DNA of 64,000 bases from Actinoplanes missouriensis 431 (GTDB taxonomy: Bacteria; Actinomycetota; Actinomycetes; Mycobacteriales; Micromonosporaceae): contig NC_017093.1 of the NCBI RefSeq assembly GCF_000284295.1, forward strand, positions 8,308,001-8,372,000, in the 5' to 3' direction. Shown here one piece after another: positions 44,717-52,039 of the stretch. The translations under genes were made by a program, and so were the position numbers. The stretch's first letter is position 1; every line of letters begins with the position of its first letter. Below the pieces are notes generated by a model. The model saw only the letters and a program-made list of their open reading frames with translations. It searched no databases and was not told where the DNA came from.

Positions 44717-44757
44717 ACGAACGGCGGCCCGCTGAAACTCAGCGGACCGCCGTTCGT
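44717..44757 (-). terminator. Terminator hairpin after the cold-shock gene
   Basis: 19-bp stem with one C/A mismatch and an AAC loop, 14 bp beyond the csp stop. It has a strong GC-rich stem with only a short A/T flank. Confidence 0.78.
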
Positions 44758-44770
44758 CAAACCCGGTGGA

Positions 44771-44974
44771 TCAGAGCGGGCGGATGTTCTCCGCCTGCGG
44801 GCCCTTCTGGCCCTGGGTGATGTCGAACTCCACCTTCTGGTTCTCCTCGAGGCTGCGGTAGCCGCTCGTCGCGATCGCGGAGAAGTGGGCGAAGACGTCA
44901 GCGCCGCCGTCGTCCGGGCTGATGAAGCCGAAGCCCTTGTCGGCGTTGAACCACTTCACGGTGCCTGTAGTCAT
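44771..44974 (-). CDS. Cold-shock protein (CspA family)
   Basis: 67 residues, full length. TVKWFNADKGFGFISPDDGG holds the RNP1 motif KGFGFI, and DVFAHFSAI holds RNP2, giving the single-stranded nucleic-acid-binding OB fold. It acts as an RNA chaperone. AAGGAGCAGAC precedes the ATG. A long leader with a stable stem-loop (45070-45102) lies upstream, a common arrangement for csp mRNAs, so post-transcriptional temperature control is plausible. Confidence 0.96.
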   Translation of the reverse strand: MTTGTVKWFNADKGFGFISPDDGGADVFAHFSAIATSGYRSLEENQKVEFDITQGQKGPQAENIRPL

Positions 44975-45069
44975 GTCTGCTCCTTCGCAGGCTGTTGGAA
45001 ACCGCCCTGTGCGGAATCCGGGCGCCACGGCGTTGATCACCCGCGTCGAAACGACACGAAAACGAAAAA

Positions 45070-45102
45070 CGCCTGGGACGGGTTCAGATAACCCACCAGG
45101 CG
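45070..45102 (-). promoter_or_regulatory. Stem-loop in the csp leader
   Basis: CGCCTGG/CCAGGCG outer stem and GGGTT/AACCC inner stem with a small internal loop, about 95-130 nt upstream of the csp ATG. It is a possible 5' UTR structure. Confidence 0.45.
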
Positions 45103-45200
45103 CCGGAAAACGTCTACGGAAATCAAAACTGCAACGCGACCAACGTAGCACAAGATCCCGGTCAGCGGAGCCGACACGGGCTTCCGGTCGTTGATCTTGT

Positions 45201-46289
45201 ATGAGTTCCGTTCTGGTGGCCGCTGTCGTCGCGGCCCTCCTGCTGCCCCCTCCGTCGGATTGGGCTCAGCCCGGGTACGGCCCCGGAGCGACCTACTACA
45301 ACCCGGCCGAGACGACGCTGACCACCGAAAACATCGGGAAGAAGTGGGAGGTGTCCACGCACGGGGCGCCGGACTGCGAGATCGGCCGCGAGCCCCTCGT
45401 GTACCGCGGATCCCTCTACACCAGCGCGCCGGGCGGCGTCGCCGCTCTCGACCCGGCAACCGGCAACCGGCGCTGGTTCACCCGGCTGGTCCGGCGCGGA
45501 ATCACCCGAATGGCTGTCGCCGACGGCAAGCTCGTCACCCTCACCTACACCTGTGACGGCCAGGGCAGCTTCCTCACCGCGTTCTCCGCGGCCACCGGTG
45601 GCCGTCTGTGGGAGGTGCCGCTCGGCGGCCCGGCACAGGACATGGTGGTGGACCGCGGCGTGGTCGTCGTCGACACCCGGCCGGATTACACCCTCAGCAC
45701 CACCGGGTACCGGCTCGGCGACGGCGGACGGCTCTGGCGGCTCACCGGCACCCGCGGCGACGGCCTGCTCTCCGCGAACGGGAGGCTGCTCCTGCGTACC
45801 GAGGGGAACACCGCCCGCGCGGTCGACGTCACCACCGGCCGGACGATCTGGCAAACCCCGCTCAATTGGTACGCCGTCGGCAGCGACCCGGCCGGAAGCA
45901 GGTTCTACGTCAGCGGCACCGGTGGCGCCCTCACCGCGGTGAACGCCGCCGACGGCTCGGTGATCTGGCGATCCGCCCTGCCGGCGCCCGGTGTCACCGC
46001 CGACGACCGGCGCCTCTACGTGCCCCGGTACCGCAGCGTGCTCTGCCTGGACGCGGCGACCGGCCGCAAGCTCTGGTCGGTGCACCTGCCGGACGCGGCG
46101 GGTCAGCCGGTCCGGGCCGGCAACCTGCTCTTCAGCCCGTCCGGTCTGGGATCCCCGCTGTCGATCGTCGACGCGGTCACCGGCAGGGGCGTGCACGGCG
46201 GGATGCCCTCGGACCAGCATTACCCGCCGACGGTGGCGGGCGGCCGCCTGTTCCTCACGGACGGCGACCGCCTGCGCGCGTATTTCTGA
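45201..46289 (+). CDS. Secreted PQQ-like beta-propeller protein
   Basis: 362 residues. Short signal peptide (MSSVLVAAVVAALLL). After it, about six to seven propeller blades carry repeated AALDPATGNRRWFTR, TAFSAATGGRLWEV, RAVDVTTGRTIWQT and CLDAATGRKLWSV units. Exported quinoprotein-like scaffold without visible enzyme residues. ATG 45201 is directly abutted by a GATCTTGT arm of an inverted repeat (45150-45157/45193-45200). It converges with rlmB. Confidence 0.87.
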   Translation: MSSVLVAAVVAALLLPPPSDWAQPGYGPGATYYNPAETTLTTENIGKKWEVSTHGAPDCEIGREPLVYRGSLYTSAPGGVAALDPATGNRRWFTRLVRRGITRMAVADGKLVTLTYTCDGQGSFLTAFSAATGGRLWEVPLGGPAQDMVVDRGVVVVDTRPDYTLSTTGYRLGDGGRLWRLTGTRGDGLLSANGRLLLRTEGNTARAVDVTTGRTIWQTPLNWYAVGSDPAGSRFYVSGTGGALTAVNAADGSVIWRSALPAPGVTADDRRLYVPRYRSVLCLDAATGRKLWSVHLPDAAGQPVRAGNLLFSPSGLGSPLSIVDAVTGRGVHGGMPSDQHYPPTVAGGRLFLTDGDRLRAYF

Positions 46290-46292
46290 GCC

Positions 46293-47417
46293 TCACGCCT
46301 CCCGGCGGCGGCGGACCTCGGCCAGGGTGACGGCGGCCGCCACGCTCGCGTTCAGCGACTCCACCTCGGAGGCCATCGGGATGCTCACCCGCAGGTCACA
46401 GGTCTCGCCGACCAGGCGGGACAGACCTCGGCCCTCCGAGCCCACCACCACGATCAGCGGGCCGATCGCCGCCTCGAGCTGGTAGAGGTCGGTCTCACCG
46501 TCCGCGTCCAGCCCGATCGCGGTGAACCCGGCTTTCTGCGCCGCCTTGATCGCCCGGGTCAGGTTGACCACCTGGGAGACCGGGACCCGGGCTGCCGCGC
46601 CGGCGCTGGTGCGCCAGGCGGTCGCCGTGATGCCGGCCGCGCGGCGCTCGGTCATGAACACGCCGTGCCCGCCGAACGCGGCGACCGACCGGATCACCGC
46701 GCCGACGTTGCGCGGGTCGGTGATGCCGTCGAGGGCGACGAGCAGCGGAGCGGTCTGCTCCAGCGCCGCGGCCACGAGGTCGTCGAAGTCCTCGTACGCG
46801 AACGGCGGCACCTGCAGGCCGATGCCTTGGTGCAGCACGCCACCGGTCATCCGGTCGAGCTCGTTGCGGCTGATCTCCAGGATCGGGATGCCCCGGTCGC
46901 CGGCGGTCCGCACGATCTCGGTGACCCGGTCGTCGATGTCGATGCCCTGCGCCACGTAGAGCGCGGTGGCCGGCACCAGGGCGCGCAGCGCCTCCACCAC
47001 CGGGTTGCGCCCGAGCAGCAGCTCGGGGCCTTCCTTGGTGGGGTTGGACTTGCGGCCCGGCGCGACCCGGGGACCGCGCGGACCGGACGCCCGGCCGCCA
47101 CGGGCCGCTGCCGCGGCGCGGGTCATGCTGGTGCCGCGGCCACCGCCACGGCCCCAGGTGGTGTCCTTGGTGCCCGGCACGCCGACCTTGGGCGCCCGGC
47201 CCTCGGCCGCCGCTGCCCGGCGCTCCTTCTCCTGCTTACGAGCGGTCTTCTCGGGCAGTTTCTCGGTGCCCGAGTAACCCTTGTGCCACGGGCGCTCGTC
47301 GGCGGGCAGGGTCTTGCCCCGGCCCTTGAGGCTGGAGCGGTTCTTCCCGCCCGAGCCCATCGCGGCGCCTTTCTTCGCGGTCGCCCGCTTGCTGGCGTTC
47401 TGTGAATTTCCCGGCAT
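46293..47417 (-). CDS. rlmB: 23S rRNA (guanosine-2251-2'-O)-methyltransferase
   Basis: 374 residues. The first 130 are a very basic Ala/Gly/Arg/Lys extension, typical of actinobacterial RlmB. It is followed by a SpoU substrate-binding domain (ELLLGRNPVVEALRA) and the trefoil-knot SpoU methyltransferase motifs GITDPRNVGAVIRSVAAFG, VVVGSEGRGLSRLV and IPMASEVESLNASVAAAV. It methylates the ribose of G2251 in the P-loop of 23S rRNA using SAM. Its ATG overlaps the cysS stop by one base (TGATG), the classic cysS-rlmB order. Confidence 0.95.
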   Translation of the reverse strand: MPGNSQNASKRATAKKGAAMGSGGKNRSSLKGRGKTLPADERPWHKGYSGTEKLPEKTARKQEKERRAAAAEGRAPKVGVPGTKDTTWGRGGGRGTSMTRAAAAARGGRASGPRGPRVAPGRKSNPTKEGPELLLGRNPVVEALRALVPATALYVAQGIDIDDRVTEIVRTAGDRGIPILEISRNELDRMTGGVLHQGIGLQVPPFAYEDFDDLVAAALEQTAPLLVALDGITDPRNVGAVIRSVAAFGGHGVFMTERRAAGITATAWRTSAGAAARVPVSQVVNLTRAIKAAQKAGFTAIGLDADGETDLYQLEAAIGPLIVVVGSEGRGLSRLVGETCDLRVSIPMASEVESLNASVAAAVTLAEVRRRREA

Positions 47418-48832
47418 CAGTGCTGCTCTCCTACCGTCCAGCGCGGCCCGGTCGGAGTGTCCTCCACCTGAATACCCGCGTTCTTGAGCTGGTCCCGCAC
47501 CGAGTCGGCGGCCGCCCAGTCTTTCCGTGCGCGGGCTTGTGCCCGCTGTTCCAGTGCCAGCGCGACGAGTGAGTCGACGACCGGCTTCAGGTCGTTGCCG
47601 TTCGTGCCCGCGTCCCACGAGGCGTCGAGCGGGTCGATCCCGAGCACCCCGAGCATCGCACGAACCGCGGTGAGCGCGCCGCGGATGGCCGCCTCGTCAC
47701 CGGCGGTGAGCGCGGTGTTGCCCTCACGGATGGTGTCGTGGACGATCGCGAGCGCCGCCGAGGTGTTCAGGTCGTCGTTCATCGCGTCGGCGAACGCCGG
47801 CGGCACGGCCTTGGGCCGGCCCAGGCCGACGATCTCGGCGGCACGCTGCACGAAGCCCTCGATCCGCCGGTACGCCACCGCGGCCTCACGCAGCGCCTCG
47901 TCGGAGTAGTCGATCCGGGAGCGGTAGTGCGGGGAGGCCAGGTAGTAGCGCACCTCGACGGGACGGATCCCGGACTCGACGAGCGAGTCCAGGTCGATCA
48001 CGTTGCCCAGCGACTTGCTCATCTTGGACTCGCCGAGGTTGAGCAGCGCGTGGTGCACCCAGTAACGGGCGAAGCCGAGGCCGGCCGCCTTGGACTGGGC
48101 GATCTCGTTCTCGTGGTGCGGGAACGTCAGGTCGAGGCCGCCGCCGTGGATGTCGAACTCGTCGCCGAGGTAGCGCCGGGCCATCGCGGAGCACTCGATG
48201 TGCCAGCCGGGCCGGCCGCGGCCCCAGGGCGAGGACCAGTAGGCGTCGCTCGGCTCGTCGGCCTTGACGCCTTTCCAGAGGGCGAAGTCGCGCGCGTCCC
48301 GCTTGTCGCGCTCCGGGGCGTCGCCCGCCGACCGCATGTCCGAGGGCTTCTGCCCGGAGAGCGCGCCGTAGGACGAGTACGACGACACGTCGAAGTAGAC
48401 GTCGCCGTTCAGGCAGTCCGCCGCGTAGGCGTGACCACGCGAGATCAACGTCTGGATCAGCTCGTGCATCTCGGTGATGTGCGCGGTGGCCAGCGGCTCG
48501 TAGGTCGGCGGCAGAACGTTCAGCGAGCGGTAGTCACGGTCCAGCAGGAGCCGGTTCTCGAAGGCGATGGCCCAGAACGGCCGCTTCTGATCCAGCGACT
48601 TCTGCAGGATCTTGTCGTCGACGTCCGTCACGTTGCGGACGAAGGTCACCTCGTGGCCGGTGTGCAGCAGCCAGCGTCGCAGCACGTCGTAGTTGACGGC
48701 GGACCGCAGATGACCGATATGAGGTGAGGACTGCACGGTGAGACCACACAGGTAGATCCCCACCAGACCGGGCGTCATCGGGACGAAGTCCCGGACCGAT
48801 CGGGTCGCGGTGTCATACAGGCGCAGCGTCAC
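47417..48832 (-). CDS. cysS: Cysteinyl-tRNA synthetase
   Basis: 471 residues from GTG 48832 (VTLRLYDTATRSV); no obvious ribosome-binding site, so it may be leaderless. Class I synthetase signatures: PHIGHLRS (HIGH) and SKMSKSLGNV (KMSKS). Zinc ligands are at CGLTVQ, the GWHIECSAMA cysteine and FPHHENE. It attaches cysteine to tRNA-Cys with ATP. Transcribed with rlmB. Confidence 0.97.
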   Translation of the reverse strand: MTLRLYDTATRSVRDFVPMTPGLVGIYLCGLTVQSSPHIGHLRSAVNYDVLRRWLLHTGHEVTFVRNVTDVDDKILQKSLDQKRPFWAIAFENRLLLDRDYRSLNVLPPTYEPLATAHITEMHELIQTLISRGHAYAADCLNGDVYFDVSSYSSYGALSGQKPSDMRSAGDAPERDKRDARDFALWKGVKADEPSDAYWSSPWGRGRPGWHIECSAMARRYLGDEFDIHGGGLDLTFPHHENEIAQSKAAGLGFARYWVHHALLNLGESKMSKSLGNVIDLDSLVESGIRPVEVRYYLASPHYRSRIDYSDEALREAAVAYRRIEGFVQRAAEIVGLGRPKAVPPAFADAMNDDLNTSAALAIVHDTIREGNTALTAGDEAAIRGALTAVRAMLGVLGIDPLDASWDAGTNGNDLKPVVDSLVALALEQRAQARARKDWAAADSVRDQLKNAGIQVEDTPTGPRWTVGEQH

Positions 48833-48865
48833 CGCACAAGGGTACCGGCCCCGGCGAACGGAAAA

Positions 48866-48897
48866 CCGCCCCGCCCGTGTCGACACGGGCGGGGCGG
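48866..48897 (-). terminator. Terminator of the subtilisin-like protease gene
   Basis: Perfect 32-bp palindrome (CCGCCCCGCCCGTGT-CG-ACACGGGCGGGGCGG) 13 bp beyond the protease stop, followed on the minus strand by TTTTCC. Confidence 0.85.
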
Positions 48898-48910
48898 AGA
48901 TCAAGAAAGA

Positions 48911-50563
48911 TCAGCGTCCGCCGACAGCCGCGTAGGCGTCGACGATGCCGTGTCCGTAGAACCCGTTGAAGTTCCGGCCACCCTCACAGTAGGCGTCCCA
49001 CTCGGCCGGACGCCCCTCGTTCACGTAGCTCACCAGGCGCGGGGTCGGGCAGGCCTGCTCGGCGGCGGTCTTGTAGAGCTGGCGCTCCACGGCGTCCGGG
49101 CTGAGCGTGAGGCCACCACGGCGCCAGTCGGGCTTGCCGTACCGGCTGACGATCAGCGCGGCGACACCGGCGGCGTGCGGGGACGCCATCGAGGTGCCCT
49201 GCAGGTACGTGTAGTAGCCGCACTTGCCGCCCTTGGTGCAGTCCTTGAAGACCAGGCCCTCGCCGGCCGGGAGGATGTTGCCGGCCGCGTCGACCAGCCC
49301 CTCCTCGATCAGCACCTTCAGCGGGTAGGTGGAGAGGATCCGGTTGGCCGGCAGGTTGAACTGCGGGGTGCCGAAGTAGTCACGGGCGAAGCCACCGGGG
49401 GCGGCCACCGAGATCTGCTCCAGGCCGTAGTTGCTGAAGTCGGACTTCTTGCCGGACGGGCCGACCGAGGAGACGCCGATGACGTGCGGGCCCTCGACCG
49501 GGAGGTCCCAGCAGGAGCTGTTGTCGATGGGGCGCTCGTACGGGTCCGCGCCGTAGTCCGGGCTGGAGGTGTCGGTCCGCGGCTTGCCGAGGTCCTCGCC
49601 GCTGTTGCCGAGCGCGCCGACCAGGGTGACGCCCTTGCGGTGCGCGTAGTTGAGCGCCCGCTTCATGGCGGCGATGACCGCCCGCTGCTCGGCCTGGTCC
49701 TCCGGGCTGTCCGCCGGGTTGGCCGTGCAGTTGTAGAGCCAGGGGTCGACGTAGAACGACATGTTCACGACGTCGATGCCGGCGTCCGCGGCGTGGGTGA
49801 GGCCGTTGACGACCGGGTCGAGGAAGAAGAAGCCGGAGTCCTGGCCGACCTTGAGCTCGACCAGCGTGACGTCCGGGGCGACGCCGGAGACGCCGAAGCC
49901 GTTCGCCGCGGCGCCGACCGTGCCGGCCACGTGGGTGCCGTGCCCGCCGTCGTCGGTGCCGACCGGGTCGAGACAGCTCGCGACCTCACACGGACCGTCG
50001 ATGTCGGTCATGTCGGGCGCGAAGTTACGGGAGAGCCGGGGGCTGAAGTGGGCCGCCAGGTCGGGGTTGGAGGCGTCCAGGCCGGTGTCCATGATGCCGA
50101 CGGTCACGCCGCGCTTGCCGGACTCGATCTTGCGAGCCTTGTCGGCGCGGATCATCTTGAGGCCCCAGAGCTTGTCGTCCAGCGGGTCCATCCGGGTGCC
50201 CTTGGACTTGCCGGCGCCCCGGTTGTGCCCGGCCTTCTCGACCTTCTCCAGGCCGTTCGGCGCCTTGCCGATCGCCTTGCGCTCGGACGCGCCGATCAGG
50301 GCGCCGGACTTGGTGGCCTTCGCCGAGAACTTGGCGTCGGTCGAGGTGACGCGGTAGACGCCGACCGCCTCGTTACCGGTCACGACCGTGCCGCCGGCCG
50401 CCTTGATGGCAGCGGTGGCCTCGGCGGCAGATGCGCCGTCCGCGGCGACCACGGTGTAGTCCACCGCGTTACCTGGCTCGGCCGTGGCCGAACCAGGTAC
50501 CGCGGTCAAGAAAGCCAGGCCGGTCGCGGTGATGACCGCCCCCGTGATGAGCCGTCTTCTCAT
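48911..50563 (-). CDS. Secreted S8 (subtilisin-like) serine protease
   Basis: 550 residues from ATG 50563 (AGGAG upstream). Signal peptide to about residue 27 (ending GSATA). An I9-like pro-domain follows (about 33-90, VDYTVVAADGASAAEATAAIK). The peptidase domain has Asp159 (IMDTGLD), His208 (GGHGTHVAG), oxyanion Asn320 (ALGNSG) and Ser458 (GTSMASPHAAG), with extra Cys residues suggesting disulfides. No C-terminal anchor. Exported general protease. Confidence 0.95.
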   Translation of the reverse strand: MRRRLITGAVITATGLAFLTAVPGSATAEPGNAVDYTVVAADGASAAEATAAIKAAGGTVVTGNEAVGVYRVTSTDAKFSAKATKSGALIGASERKAIGKAPNGLEKVEKAGHNRGAGKSKGTRMDPLDDKLWGLKMIRADKARKIESGKRGVTVGIMDTGLDASNPDLAAHFSPRLSRNFAPDMTDIDGPCEVASCLDPVGTDDGGHGTHVAGTVGAAANGFGVSGVAPDVTLVELKVGQDSGFFFLDPVVNGLTHAADAGIDVVNMSFYVDPWLYNCTANPADSPEDQAEQRAVIAAMKRALNYAHRKGVTLVGALGNSGEDLGKPRTDTSSPDYGADPYERPIDNSSCWDLPVEGPHVIGVSSVGPSGKKSDFSNYGLEQISVAAPGGFARDYFGTPQFNLPANRILSTYPLKVLIEEGLVDAAGNILPAGEGLVFKDCTKGGKCGYYTYLQGTSMASPHAAGVAALIVSRYGKPDWRRGGLTLSPDAVERQLYKTAAEQACPTPRLVSYVNEGRPAEWDAYCEGGRNFNGFYGHGIVDAYAAVGGR

Positions 50564-50641
50564 GGAATTCGCTCCTAGTTGTTGGGCTAGGAGGAATCTC
50601 ATCGAGAAATGTCGCTCAACACAAGATGAACGGCAGTCAAT

Positions 50642-52039
50642 TTACGGACGGGTCATACGCAGCACGTCGAGCGCCTCGTCGAGCTGCTGTTCAGTGAGCT
50701 TTCCCGATGCGACGTGACCGCGTTCGATCACTACCTCGCGGATCGTCCGGTCGCTCGCGAGAGCCTGCTTCGCGATCGCGGCCGCCTCGTCGTACCCGAG
50801 GTAGCGGTTGAGCGGGGTGACGATCGACGGCGAGCCCTCCGCGTACGCCCGGGCCACCTCCTCGTTCGCCTCCAGCCCTGCCACGCACCGGTCGGCGAGC
50901 TGGCGGGAGACCGCGGCCAGCAGCCGGATCGACTCGAGCAGGTTGCGGGCCATCACCGGGAGCATCACGTTCAGCTCGAAGTCGCCCTGGGTGCCGGCGA
51001 AGGCCACCGTCGCGTCGTTGCCGATCACCTGGGCGCAGACCTGGCGAACCGCCTCGGGCACCACCGGGTTCACCTTGCCCGGCATGATCGAGGAACCCGG
51101 CTGAAGGTCCGGAAGGCGCAGCTCACGCAGGCCGGCGCGCGGCCCGGAGCCCATCCAGCGGATGTCGTTCGCGATCTTGTAGAGCCCGGCCGCGACCACC
51201 CGCAGCTGACCGGACGCCTCGACCAGCGCGTCTCGGGCGCCCTGCGCCTCGAAGTGGTCCCGGGCCTCGCTCAGCGGCAGGCCGGTCTCCGTGCGGAGCA
51301 GCTCGATCACGGCCGGCGCGAAACCGGGCGGCGTGTTCACCCCGGTGCCCACGGCGGTCCCGCCCAGCGGCAGTTCGCCGAGCCGCGGGAGGGTGGCGGT
51401 CAGCCGCTCGATGCCGTTGGTGACCTGCTGCGCGTACCCGGAGAATTCTTGTCCGAGAGTGACAGGGGTGGCGTCCATCAGGTGGGTCCGGCCGCTTTTC
51501 ACCACACCAGACCAGGCCTGTGCCTTTTCCCGCAATGCTGACGCGAGGTGGTCGAGGGCCGGGATCAGGTCGGCGCTGACCGCCTCGGTGGCGGCCAGGT
51601 GGATCGAGGACGGGAAGACGTCGTTGCTGGACTGCGACGCGTTGACGTGGTCGTTCGGGTGCACCGGCTTGCCCAGGTCGCGCGACGCGAGCGTGGCGAT
51701 GACCTCGTTGGCGTTCATGTTCGACGAGGTGCCCGAGCCGGTCTGGAAGACGTCGACCGGGAACTGGTCGTCGTAACCCCCGTCGGCGACGTGTGCCGCG
51801 GCGACGGCTATCGCGTCGGCCAGGTCCTTCTCCAGCACGCCGAGGCTCGCGTTGGCCCGTGCCGCAGCGCCCTTGATCCGGGCCAGGGCGCGGATGTGCG
51901 CGGGTTCCAGCCCGCGGCCGGAGATCGGGAAGTTCTCCACGGCACGCTGGGTCTGCGCACGCCACAGAGCGTCGGCGGGCACACGTACCTCGCCCATCGT
52001 GTCGCGTTCGATGCGGTAGCCACTCTCGTCAGTCGTCAC
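50642..52039 (-). CDS. fumC: Class II fumarate hydratase
   Basis: 465 residues, the normal FumC length. Iron-independent conversion of fumarate and water to L-malate. Conserved regions are TGSGTSSNMNANEV, the SSNDVFPSS region and the catalytic loop GSSIMPGKVNPVVPE. The GTG start overlaps the stop of the AfsR-like regulator as GTGA, an unusual coupling of a TCA enzyme to a signal regulator. A class I fumarase lies about 3.8 kb away. Confidence 0.95.
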   Translation of the reverse strand: MTTDESGYRIERDTMGEVRVPADALWRAQTQRAVENFPISGRGLEPAHIRALARIKGAAARANASLGVLEKDLADAIAVAAAHVADGGYDDQFPVDVFQTGSGTSSNMNANEVIATLASRDLGKPVHPNDHVNASQSSNDVFPSSIHLAATEAVSADLIPALDHLASALREKAQAWSGVVKSGRTHLMDATPVTLGQEFSGYAQQVTNGIERLTATLPRLGELPLGGTAVGTGVNTPPGFAPAVIELLRTETGLPLSEARDHFEAQGARDALVEASGQLRVVAAGLYKIANDIRWMGSGPRAGLRELRLPDLQPGSSIMPGKVNPVVPEAVRQVCAQVIGNDATVAFAGTQGDFELNVMLPVMARNLLESIRLLAAVSRQLADRCVAGLEANEEVARAYAEGSPSIVTPLNRYLGYDEAAAIAKQALASDRTIREVVIERGHVASGKLTEQQLDEALDVLRMTRP

